Source of the DNA: Gnetum montanum
Taxonomy: Eukaryota; Streptophyta; Gnetopsida; Gnetales; Gnetaceae
Assembly (NCBI GenBank): GCA_015680685.1
Contig: MNCI01013809.1
Coordinates: 3,008-67,007, forward strand
Direction of reading: 5' to 3'
Length of the DNA: 64,000 nt
Positions 23,231-33,181 of the stretch are shown here, in pieces. Each line of letters opens with the position of its first letter. Position 1 is the stretch's first letter. The notes under the pieces were generated by a model. That model did no database searches. It was not told where the DNA came from and saw only the letters and a program-made list of their open reading frames with translations. Both the position numbers and the translations under genes were made by a program.

Positions 23231-24556
23231 AGCTCCATAATTAGTTGTGCCAAACCAATAACTGATACTCTTGATACGTTGCCAATTGCATCTGTTAGTA
23301 CAACACACGCGATGGAATGGTATGATGACATAAAAGAGTACCTTCTACATGGTGAAACACTGCGACATTTAACGAATGCACAAAAGGATGTGGTACGAAA
23401 GCGTTCTCGAAAATATGCATTGGTAGGAGACACATTGTGTTGTCGATCCTACAAAGGCATACTGCTAACATGCGTTGGTAGTGCTGATGCCCAAACCATC
23501 GTTGAGCAAGTACATGACGGACTATGTGGAGGACACATAGCACCTAAGGCAATGGCAACAAAGATAAGATGCTTAGGCTATTATTGGCCACATATGGAGT
23601 ATGACTGTCTCTCCAAGACTAAAACATGCAATACCTGTCAAAGAAATAGTAATCTGATCCATGTCCCACCAAATGAGTTGCATACGGTGCAAATCACATG
23701 GCCCTTTCAAAAGTGGGGGTTGGACCTTATCAGACCAATAACACCCTCATCTTCTGTAGGGCATAGTTTCATCATAACCGTGATAGAGTACTTCACGAAG
23801 TGGGTAGAAGTAGTTCCCCTTCGAAAAATCACATCTAAACACGTATGAAACTCCAATCTTGAAAACATTATGACCCGTTTTGGCATCCTTATGACCATCA
23901 TCACTGACAACGGGCCACAATTCAATAGTGCCGAAAGTAAAAATTTTTGTGAAATTCTGGGGATCAAAAACTCATTTTCATCCCCTTACTACCCTCAGAG
24001 AAATGGGCAAGTAGAGGCCACAAATAAAACTATCATTACAGTACTTAAAAAGATGCTTACCCAAAGTAAGAAAAGATGGCACGAGCAGTTGGTGTACGCA
24101 CTGTGGGCATACCACAGCACGCATCAGACTTCAATAGGTAAAATGCCATATAATCTTTTTTATGGTTCAGAAGCTATTTTACCCTTGGAATTACAGGTAC
24201 TGTCTTTAAGGATCACACTTTTCGGACTCCTCGACGAAGGACAAAACAATGACCTACGCATCATTAACTTGGATTCGGTGGAGGAGGAACGCATATGTGT
24301 ACTTGATCAGATCGAATGGTACCAAAAACAACAACGGTAGCACCATCGGCATGACATTCATAAGGGCGCCATCAAAGAGGGGGACCTTGTACTTAAGGCC
24401 GTTTGGGAACACCCGAATAAATTCTTAGACAACTGGGAAGGGCCCTACTTGGTCACCAAAGCATACGACAACGGAGCATTCAAGTTAGCTGATATGGAAG
24501 GGCATGAGCTTGCAAATCTGACCAATCACTTGTTCTTGAAACCGTTCCATATTTGA
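23231..24556 (+). pseudogene. E1 integrase
   Basis: Inserts cDNA into chromosomes. Zinc-binding H-H-C-C region (VHDGLCGGHIAP ... CNTCQR), catalytic Asp in WGLDLIRP, catalytic Asp in ITDNGPQF, and catalytic Glu in NGQVEATNK. A C-terminal GPY-type module (NWEGPYLVTKAY, NGAFKLADMEG) follows, ending FHI-stop at 24554-24556. One frame throughout, with stops at 23846 and 24338. All three D-D-E residues remain. Confidence 0.85.
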
Positions 24557-24584
24557 GTACAGGCTCAGGTACGTGCGAGTCCTA

Positions 24585-24950
24585 GTAACATGACTATAAA
24601 CTGATACCAGAACTCGTCCTGGAATCATGATGGTAAAATGATACCATAGAAAAGTCCTGGAATCATGACTTAAAACTGATACCAAAGCTCATCCCGGCAT
24701 CATGACGATAAACTGATACCACACAGTGTCTACAATGACAATAAACTAGTGCCCGTTCGGTACGGTAGTAAACTACCACAGTCCCACTCGCCAGAGTCCG
24801 CTAAGACTATAAACTGGTTTGCCTCTTCACGGTTTGCTAAGACTAGAAACTGACAACGTACCGTCCACCATGACGCTAAACGGGCAATGTCCAATAGGTC
24901 ATGACACAAAACTAACCCATGATAGTCCGCTAAGACTATAAACTAGCAAT
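24585..24950 (+). repeat. E1 dyad-ATAAACT array C (after integrase)
   Basis: Units such as GTCCTGGAATCATGACTTAA and GTCCGCTAAGACTATAAAC: arms gtc/gac or tgtc/gaca, then TATAAACTGATACC or similar. Units are 25-37 bp. Confidence 0.8.
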
Positions 24951-25929
24951 TTCATCTCTGGTTCCTCAATCAGTGGCTGCATTCAAACTTCATCAGAATC
25001 GCTGCATCACTCGCTAATTGGCCGATCCTAACGCCATTGCTGCTATTCATATACAATGTCTGAAATCTCATCTAGTGCCTTTGTTTCATTAGTAATAGTT
25101 TAAGTGTAAGCTTGCTTACTCACTCATGGTTTTCTTGTTCTCTCGGCGTTGTGTTTGCAGGATGACACTCAGAGATGTTCGCACAAGAATACACTTCGTC
25201 AGAAGCAGCAAGGTGAGACGTTGTTTACAGCGCATGTGACAAGACTAAATCAAACCATTCAATAGTACATCCCCCGTTTCATATCCCGCCTATCCCTCAA
25301 CACCTTATACTTGGTTACATCCCGAACACATCCAATACAGCCCGAAACATCGAACATACCATTGCATATCGCACCATTTTTAAGTAGTTGCAACACACAA
25401 CATAGCACTTGAGCATGAGTACAAGATCAAAACAAAGCTCCTCACAAAAAAAAATGTCGTCCCTTCGCACATAAAACACAAGATGGGATGACAGTTGCCT
25501 CGAAAGTAAATGCTCATGTTTAAAACAATCAAGAAACATCCCGTTGCATGGCCTTGGCTCTTCGCCAACAGGTCCCCCCTTAAACACTAAACAAGGGTCC
25601 TGTTCCTCCAAAGAATGCAACACAACACATCACGTGGCTTTGGTTTTGCCAACAAGTCCTCTCGGACATTGACCAAGAGTCTTGTTCCACCAAGGGACGC
25701 ACATCTCATGTCTTGATTCTGAGTCTGCTAAACAATAGCTATTGACAAGGATCAGCATGACTCACATACACAACCTTGATTCCCCCCGAATCCCCACAGT
25801 TTCCCTTTCCCTATCAAATACAAATTCCATTTCCCACAATCTCATGTGCTACTGAACATGGTGCGATGATGTCTAGTCAGGTGACAAAAGACAAAGTCTC
25901 TATCGAGTTGCTTGTGGTGTTTTGCACTT
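24951..25929 (+). other. E1 3' untranslated region
   Basis: About 1 kb without coding capacity. At 25128-25160 a pyrimidine-rich run ends in GTTGTGTTTGCAG/GATGAC, a strong splice acceptor conserved in E2 (46648-46649) and E3 (29929-29928). About 50 bp later comes CAGCAAG/GTGAGACG, a possible donor in E1 and E2. The segment between could be a small 3'-UTR exon. Confidence 0.5.
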
Positions 25930-25979
25930 CTTTGTCGACGCTTCTCGGGTCGATTCCTCCAAGCGTCAACAAAGAGGGG
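25930..25979 (+). promoter_or_regulatory. E1 polypurine tract with stem-loop
   Basis: AAAGAGGGG (25971-25979) four bases before the 3' LTR is the polypurine tract that primes plus-strand DNA. Its 5' end lies in the 3' arm of a 14-bp stem: 25930-25943 pairs with 25961-25974 with one mismatch around a 17-nt loop. E2 keeps it exactly; E3 keeps the fold with changed bases. Confidence 0.75.
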
Positions 25980-25983
25980 CCAA

Positions 25984-27492
25984 TGAAACATCACAAAATT
26001 TCAAGCTTAGTAGTTTTCCAACAAGAGTCGAGCTAAGTCATGATGTTCCCTAGCATGACTAAAGCTTGAGGGCCCCACAAACAGCTTCAAGCAGAGTCGA
26101 CTCAACAAGAAGTAGGTCCCTGGGACCCACAAACGACCATGGCGACATCTGGTATCAAACATGGCAACTTCGGAGATCAAGATACTTATTTTTCACTAAG
26201 TATACATTCTCAACGTATACGTTCAAGTTTACATTCTTAGCGTATACGACCAGCGTATACGCTCAAGTTCACATTTCTCAGCGTATACGCCCAGCGTACA
26301 CATCCACAGCGTATACACCCAGCGTAGACATCCAGCGTACTCGCCCAGCATACAAACCTCACATGTACGCTCAGCAGGTACGACTGATGTATACGCCCGG
26401 CATGCAATCCCCGAAGATAGCATGGAAACAGCACTACAGAACAAGATTTGGTACAAGACAGCAACTCACACGAACAGAGCAACCATCAGCGTATACGCCC
26501 AGTAGACACAATGTATATGCCCAGTAGACACAAAGTATACATTATCAGCATATACGCCCAGCGTATTCACCCAGTGTATACGCCCAGTAGACACAAAGTA
26601 TACATTCTCAGCATATACGCCCAAGTTTACATTCTCAGCATATACGTCCAGCATATACGCCCAAGTTTACATACGCCTAGCATATACGTCTTGCCTGCCC
26701 AGCGTATACGCACAGAGTCTACGCTTGCCAGATACAACGTATACGCCCAGTAGATGCAGCATGTTGTACACCTGTAAATTTTATTCTTTTGCACCTGGTC
26801 AACACGCCACGTGTCACCCAACCCGAGTCTAACGTCTAAACCTATATAAAAACCCAAATTTTTCATTAGATCGGGGTTGGCAATTTTGAGCAAACCAGAG
26901 AGAAAAACAGAAACGCTAAGAACCAGAACAGAGAACCTTGTACATTGGACGTCAACCCTGTACGCTAAGCATACAGCCTCTACGCTATGCCTGTAGTTTG
27001 AACCAGCACACAGTCATCCTTGCATCCACCGGGGCTATTCGTCCGCCTTGTGTGAAAGCCACAACTGTGTTAGACCGGTGCATTGTAACTCTCACTTTGT
27101 AATAATATTGCTGCATTTTCTTCCTAAAATCTGTTACAGTTTTCCATTTATTGTTGCATGTTTGCTGTTTACGCTCTGGTATGTTTACGCTCCACTTACA
27201 TCAGTTACGCCATTTACGCCTTATTTTACATCAGTTACGCCATTTACGCCTTGTTTTACATCAGTTACGCCATTTACGCCTTGTTTTACATCAGTTACGC
27301 TGTTTACATATAACCCAACGTATAGCACTTCGGTGTACGTTCGGGGAAATCCTTGTCTAATCGACGTGTGGACCACTCAAGGTACTCTGCCTTCATTAAT
27401 TCCATCTTGCCCTCAAGTGAAGGTAGGGTTTTCTGTGCATGTCCGGTGATCCCCCGGTTTCTGTTTCCTTCCAGCCGGAGACCGACGATTTC
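25984..27492 (+). repeat. E1 3' LTR
   Basis: Begins TGAAACATCACAAAATTT directly after the polypurine tract, as E2 and (diverged) E3 do. It has a GCGTATACGC array at about 26205-26760 and a TATA box (TATATAAA) at 26843-26850. The last bases read CGACGATTTC, with no CA terminus. A 30-bp unit (TTACATCAGTTACGCCATTT...) is repeated about 3.5 times at 27196-27310 but occurs once in the 5' LTR. Confidence 0.85.
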
Positions 27493-27497
27493 GAATG

Positions 27498-27560
27498 GTA
27501 GAGATGGTGTTCTATTGATCCTTGATAGAGGCCACATAATACCAAATTTAGAAGGCCATG
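27498..27560 (+). pseudogene. Same old protease, right part, between E1 and E3
   Basis: This 63-bp island separates E1 from E3. Joined to the left fragment at 9395 it continues in frame as VEMVFY, then after a small frame change LILD and NLEGH. That is the usual continuation of the Athila-type protease (VKVDKFYYPVDFVVLD...). It shows that E1 landed inside the protease gene and that E3 later or earlier landed 63 bp further on. The rest of the old element should lie beyond the window. Confidence 0.5.
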
Positions 27561-29166
27561 TGTAGTGACCGAAAACATCAATGGCTGGAAACATTGAGAG
27601 GTTTCCGGGTGAATAGTTTAACCTTGGATCCGTGCAAGGGCCATGCTAGATAAAATGGAAAAGGGATGCCCTGAACGGTCTGGTGGATCAGAAAGGGACT
27701 TAATTGGTGTAACTTAACCTTACGTGAACATTGTTTTGATTGTAAAATATACAAGGTAAAAGCTGATAATCAATAAATGCGGGAATGGAAATAATGCCAA
27801 ACAACAATAACAATAAAGGGACAATAGAGTAAACTCATGTAAGAAAATGCATTGCCTCAAGATCGCGGGTTCAATTCTTTTCCTTCTTTGAGAGATCTGC
27901 AACAAGTTATACAATTCCAGAGGCACATAGAGAATTCTAGAGTAATCAAGCTACTTAAAATGTTCCAACTATGCTCTTCAATCTGAACTTAAAAGCCAAA
28001 AATGCAAAAATGCCAACAAGCCAACAGCTCTCGCCAATGCCAAAGAAGCCAACTAACCAAAAAGCCAACCCAAAATTTCAACCCTTTGAGGGTTGTTTTT
28101 CGAGGTATTTATAGGGCCAAGAGCAGGAGAGAAATAAGGCCTAGATGCCACATGTCTTAGACCCACGAGATGTTGACATGCCCGTACTACGCAAGTGTGC
28201 AAAACCGATCATGAACTTCCTACGTTGCAACCATGTTGTCGAAACTAGAGATGCTAGAATCAGGTGTGCCAACAATGCAAGTGAAAAATGAAGCACATTG
28301 AAGTACCGTAGTTGCTTGCTATGCTATGCTATGCTATGTAGCATAGCACATCGACGTAGTGTAGGTGCTTGCTATGCTATGCTACTCTATGTAGCATAGC
28401 ATATCGTAGCCACTAGTTTAAACAAAAAACTTGCTTGGAGTGAATAGCTTTTGCTGAAAGTCTTGGTGCACACCGGGCTAACCTTTGGAGCACTTTATTG
28501 ATTTGTATCTTTGCTATGCTATGCTACACTATGTAGCGTAGCATAGTGTAGCAGCCAGTGTAACTTGCACTTCTGTCAAAATTGCGGGGCATCACAAGAG
28601 AAAAATTTACCTACGGTTCAAGAGCTAATTGAGATAGATTAGTTTTTGAAGCCACAATGTTGTTAGATGTAGTTCTTTTGTTGAAACGACTTGGCAGAGG
28701 GGTTTTCACATGTTTCAGCCTTGCTACGCTATGCTACGCTATGCAGCGTAGCATAGCATAGCACCATGTGTTGGCCAAATGTTGACTTTTCCTTGCACAA
28801 ACATCTTGCTAAAACTTGTATTTGGATATTTGATTGATTTTTCGAAGGCTTGCTACGTTGCATAGCGTAGCATACTTCTCCATTAGAAAACTTGCCAAAC
28901 TATTTTGCTCATCCTGAGCATCGTCGAGAACTCCCTAACATGGTCTCTGTGTAAACTGTTAGCTAGGTGAATTGTCCAGGTGGGCAAGCTGGAGAGTCCA
29001 TTGGGCCTGCCAGTCCTAGCAGTAGAAAACTTGCCGAACTGCACAGTCTAACCTTAGTGTCTACACTTTTTGGCTGAACTTTCATGACACTACACTTGTG
29101 TAAGTCCTTGCTTGAATTCTAGGACCCTGATGAAGCAAGAGGATCTCAAAATTTTATGGTGTTTCA
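27561..29166 (-). repeat. E3 3' LTR
   Basis: The minus strand begins TGAAACACCATAAAATTTTG at 29166, next to the polypurine tract, and ends ...GTTTTCGGTCACTACA at 27561. The same end, GTTTTCGGTTGCTATA, stands next to the primer site at the right edge of the window, which fixes both boundaries. Inside are palindromic GCTATGCTAYGCTATG/TAGCATAGC clusters (28315-28400, 28510-28555, 28720-28765), an analogue of the GCGTATACGC array of E1/E2. Confidence 0.85.
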
Positions 29167-29170
29167 ATGA

Positions 29171-29219
29171 TCCCTCTTTGTTGACATCTCGAGGATGGGC
29201 CCAAGAGACACTGACAAAG
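29171..29219 (-). promoter_or_regulatory. E3 polypurine tract with stem-loop
   Basis: Minus-strand CAAAGAGGGA (29180-29171) precedes the LTR by four bases. Arms 29219-29205 and 29190-29176 form a 15-position stem with 13 pairs counting G-U. Several pairs differ from those of E1/E2 at both positions. Confidence 0.65.
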
Positions 29220-30539
29220 AATACAAAACACCACGGAAGACAAGACACTAACATCACTCCTCAGTAATTTTTAAGATGTCACTTAGCGATGCTTGAGAGT
29301 GTTAGGATAGTCATGCAGGGAAGAGGGAAAGGGTGGAGCTGCAAAGATTGTTTCAGAAAGGGAAAGAAGTAGCAATGTGGTCCCTCATTGGAGTGCTTGT
29401 GAGGGAGTTGATATGCACAGACATCTTTCTTTTGCAAGCTTTTGACCTCTCCTCGGAATGGTTAGAGATGGTTATTGCAGAACAGTCAATGTGCCATTTG
29501 TTTTAAGCACCTTTTTTTTCTAAGCTTTTGCTCTTTTATGCTTTTCTCTTGTTGTTCAACTATGTTCCTTTGTAAACAACCTTGTTGTTGCAGGATAGGT
29601 GTTTCCTCCCTAGGATGAGTTTCGTTACATCTATGTGGTGCTTTAACCTGCCTATAGATGCTTCCCATGTGGTGAGTTGTGTTACGCTCATCATGAACTT
29701 TGCAGTTGAGCATATGGAAAGGCTTTACAGGCATTGGGAAAATTTGTAAAAATAGGCGTGAGAACGAAAATTGCGGGTGTAAGAAATGAGTTAAAGGAGA
29801 TTAAGAGGGAGGAAAGGATGTGCACTCCCAAGTACCCAAGCTAGTTAGGACAACCAGCTTGGAATGATGTAGTGTCTTGCTGCCAAGGCTAATCGCACCT
29901 TTGACCAACGCCCCTCCAGCACCTACCCTGCAAACACAACAGAGAGAAAACTAGAAGAAATAATCATAAAGGAAAATGAAGGTAAAGGTTTTGCTAACTT
30001 TAGACACTGATGGAGCAATGAACATTGTTGCTGAGGCTTGCGACGTCCAAACCAAAAAGGTTAGCAGAGGTTTTGGTAGCATCAATGTGTAGGAGTTGAC
30101 ACCGAGGAGGCTAGGAATTGTGGTGATGCGAGTGCTTAGGAGTCCCTACCCCAAGGCAAACATTATGTAGTTCAACTATAAGCAGAGAGTCTTAATAGCT
30201 AAATGCCTATTGAGCTCAGACAATGGCGAGGCCTGGAGGTTAGCAACTTTATGGTTGGGCCACAATAGTGTTGGGACTCAAGCAGTAGGCGCCAACCACA
30301 GAAGCTACTGCCAGGGCAATTGGTCGTGGTAGTGGTGCTTTGGAATGTTAGCAGGATGTCAAATGACATATCTAGAGGAACGGCAAGATGTCGAGGGTAG
30401 TGGCATTACACATATTCCAGAGGGTGTTTTCCTGGCATCATGAACTACATTTTAGAACTGCAACATCCCACCCCGTGCTGGCACTGTGCACACTCACTTG
30501 TTTGTAGAGTCATGGATGTATGCTAAAGGCATGCTGCGA
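29220..30539 (-). other. E3 3' untranslated region, left part
   Basis: No protein recognised. Minus strand has CTCTCTGTTGTGTTTGCAG with the AG at 29929-29928, matching the 3'-UTR splice acceptor of E1 and E2. The small open frames here show no homology to element proteins. Confidence 0.5.
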
Positions 30540-30820
30540 ACCTAGTTTAAGGTCCTGGTAGACCATGGTATGCTAGTTTAAGGTCTCATCAGACCATGGT
30601 GTGCTAGTTTAAGGTCCTACTAGATTGTTGTGTTAGTTTAAGATCCCAATAGATCGCTGTGTTGTTTTAAGGTCCCAGCAGACCACTATGCTAGTTTATC
30701 ATCGTAGCAGATGGTGGATAGGCAAGTTTAAAGTCATAGAGGACCGTCTATGCTAGTTTTACATTCTAGTGAATGTGCTTTGCCAGTTTTACATCATGGC
30801 AGATGTGCCAGTTTATAGTC
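30540..30820 (-). repeat. E3 dyad-TTAAACT array C, left half
   Basis: On the plus strand, units read CTAGTTTAAGGTCCTGGTAG followed by ACC: arms ggtc/gacc or ggtct/agacc, with AGTTTAA as the reverse complement of TTAAACT. E2 is inserted inside this array; the remainder is at 48787-48885. Confidence 0.8.
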
Positions 30821-30825
30821 ATAGC
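30821..30825. repeat. E2 target-site duplication, left (ATAGC)
   Basis: ATAGC immediately before the TG of the E2 5' LTR; the identical ATAGC is at 48782-48786 immediately after the 3' LTR. Confidence 0.92.
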
Positions 30826-32035
30826 TGAAACACCACAAAATTTTGAGCTTAATACTTTTTTCAAAAAGAATCAAGCTAAGTCACGATGCTCCCTAGCATG
30901 ACTAAAGCTTGAGAACCCCACAAACAGCTTCAAGCAGAGTCGAACTCAACGAGGAGCAGTTCCTTGGGACCCATCGACGACCACGACATCTGCTATCAAA
31001 TCTGGCAACTTCGGAGCTTAAAATACTTAGTTTACACTAAGTATGTATTCTTAGCGTATATGCCCAGCGTATACGCCCGATGTTCACAGCGTATACGCCT
31101 CACATGTACGCTCAGCCTGTATGATTGATGTATACACCCGGCGAGTAATCCCTGAAGATAGCATGGAGACAATACTGTAGAGCAAGACTTGGTATGAGGC
31201 ATCAACTCATGAACAGGGAAACCATCAGCATATACACCCAGCATCCACAACGTATACGCCCAATATCCACAGCGTATATGCCCTGCATACCCAGCGTATA
31301 CGCCCAAAGTCTACGCCCACCTGATACAGCGTATACGCCCAGCAGATGTAACATGTTGTACACTTGTAAATTTTATTTTTTCGCACCCGGTCAATGCGCC
31401 ACGTGTCACCCAACCTGAGTCTAATGTCTAAACCTGTATAAAAATCCCAATTTTTCACTAGATCAGAGAGGTTGGCAATTTTGAGAAAATCAGAGAGAAA
31501 AACAGAGACGCTAAGAACCAGAGCAGAGAACCTTGTATCCTGGACAACCCTGTACGCTGAGCATATAGCCTCTACACTGTGCCTGCAGTTTGAACTAGCC
31601 AACAGTCATCCCTGCATCCACCGTGGCTATTCATCCTCCTTGTGTGAAAGCCATAACTGCGTTAGACTGGCGCATTGTAACTCTTACTTTGTAATAATAT
31701 TGCTACATTTTCTTCCTCAAATTAGTTATAGTTTTGTATCAATTGTTGCATGTTTACTATTTACGTTGTTTTACGTTTACGCTCTGTTTACGCCAGTTAT
31801 GCTGTTTACGCTCTGTTTTACATCTTTTACGCCGTTTACGTATAACCCAGCGTATAGAACCTTGGTGTACATTTGGGGAAATCCTTGCGTGATCCGTGTG
31901 CGGACCACTCAAGGTACTCTACCTTCGTTCACTCCAGCTTGCCCTCATGCGAAGGTAGGGTCTTCTGTGCATGTCCGGTGATCTCCCCAGTTTCTGTTTC
32001 CTTCCAGCTGGAGACCAACGATTTCGGACAGTATA
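30826..32035 (+). repeat. E2 5' LTR
   Basis: 1210 bp from TGAAACACCACAAAATTTTG to GACAGTATA. GCGTATACGC palindromes at about 31055-31345; TATA box TATAAAA at 31437-31443, about 60 bp before the segment common to all LTR copies (GGTTGGCAATTTTGAG). The final CA has become TA. Confidence 0.9.
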
Positions 32036-32040
32036 GAAAT

Positions 32041-32057
32041 TGGCGCTAGAAGGAGGG
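32041..32057 (+). promoter_or_regulatory. E2 primer binding site (tRNA-Asn type)
   Basis: TGGCGCTAGAAGGAGGG, five bases after the LTR end. Its complement ends CCCTCCTTCTAGCG-CCA, which fits the 3' end of plant cytosolic tRNA-Asn as I know it; Tat1 of Arabidopsis is reported to use the same tRNA. E3 has TGGCACTAGAAGGAGGG with the same five-base spacer. Confidence 0.8.
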
Positions 32058-32801
32058 CCTCTGCCTAAAACTTACTGTGCTTCAGAGCTCTCAGCATCTA
32101 TGCTATTCAGTATACGCCGACCCTTTTTGCAAACCTCCCAACATTTACGCTGCTCAGTTTAAAACTTACTATTTGCAAACTATCCAGCGTCTACGCTGCT
32201 CCGTTTAAAACTTACCATCTGCAAGTCTCCCAACGTCTACGCTGTTAACCATACGCTGACTCTATCTGCAAAATCCCTAGCGTCTACGCTGCCGAATATA
32301 CGCTGCACGCTTTACGATGTGGACTTTGTCTATGCTGCACACAGAACTCTGTTTACGCTGCTGACATATACGCAACTGCTAAATTTACGCTGCACTCTCT
32401 ACGATGTAGACCCTATCTAAGCTGTACACTAACTTTGTCTCTGCTGTCCAGTTTACGTTGCACACTCTACGCCGTAGACCCCATCTATGCTATATGCTGA
32501 CCCTGTACACACTGTACGCAGACTCCATCTACGCTGTCGTCCAGTATACGCTACACTCCGTATGCTGTGAACCCTTTTTACGCTGTATGCAGACGCTATC
32601 TATGCTGCTTAGCGTATACGCTGCACACTCTACGCCGTAGATTCTCTACACTGACACTATACGCTGTATACCTATACATTGTCTACGCTATCACTATACG
32701 CTGGTCGTTGAAGCCTATACGCTGAGACCCAGTCTATACGCTGTATGCCATGAACGTAGGTTTACGTTGCACTAAGTACACTAATTCCATATCCCTTCAC
32801 T
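32058..32801 (+). other. E2 leader between primer site and ORF1
   Basis: Untranslated, dense in TCTACGCTG, TATACGCTG and CTCTACGCCG words, irregularly spaced compared with the 62-bp array of E1. Confidence 0.7.
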
Positions 32802-33181
32802 GTGTCATATTCTCAATTGTTCATCATGAACACCGCAAACACCACCACTACAACCACCCAGGTCACAGACCTTGTAGGAACCATGGCCATTCAACAGCCC
32901 CTGGCACAACCCACAATGGGGCCTCATCAGTCTCTTAGGTTGCAAGGGAGGAACCCATCATCTAACATCATAAGTCAAGATCAGTACAACTTCATATGCG
33001 TGAAAATACAAGCCGGCCTAGCCATGGACCGAGCCGAAATAGAAGTTAAAAGGCAATACGAACTTTTCTACAGGGAGGACAAGAGTTCATTCCTTCCTCA
33101 TACGATATCATCCCTCTTCTAGAGCCTTACTTTGAGCTCATCACACAACTCCTCCTGCAAAGGAGCCAGTCTCTAGATTAG
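32802..33181 (+). pseudogene. E2 ORF1
   Basis: Starts like E1 (MNTANTTTTTTQVTDLVG; ATG at 32826) with the same SLRLQGRNPSSNIISQ and EVKRQYELFYR segments. One G is lost near 33078, shifting frame. In the restored alignment the ORF ends at the same TAG as in E1 (33179-33181). Confidence 0.6.

Larger units (their letters stand above)
9396..27492 (+). mobile_element. E1: Tat/Ogre-like Ty3/gypsy retrotransposon with an internal antisense gene
   Basis: An 18.1-kb element with the order LTR, leader, ORF1, gag, protease, antisense gene, RT, RNase H, archaeal-type RNase H, integrase, polypurine tract, LTR. It is flanked by TAATG (9391-9395) and GAATG (27493-27497), a probable imperfect 5-bp target duplication, and the interrupted host protease frame closes exactly when E1 is removed. 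The first roughly 220 bp of the left LTR and the primer binding site are missing. Gag-protease keeps a single frame for 4.2 kb, broken only by stop codons; RT has one single-base insertion and a 28-nt deletion. It is not autonomous now. Confidence 0.88.

Noticed and set aside
26229-26753. Open frames of YTLGVYAGRIR / AQRIRPVYTPS type in LTRs
   Set aside because: They are translations of the GCGTATACGC array in several frames on both strands; no start context and no conservation as protein.
9396-27492. Endogenous pararetrovirus
   Set aside because: Integrase, LTRs, polypurine tract, tRNA-Asn primer site and target duplications mark LTR retrotransposons; no movement or coat protein of pararetrovirus type was seen.
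27353-27565. 70-codon frame across the E1 right end
   Set aside because: It is a chimera of LTR U5 and the old protease remnant rather than a gene.
29486-29734. 82-codon minus frame in the E3 3' region
   Set aside because: No homologue in the other two elements and no motif; probably chance.
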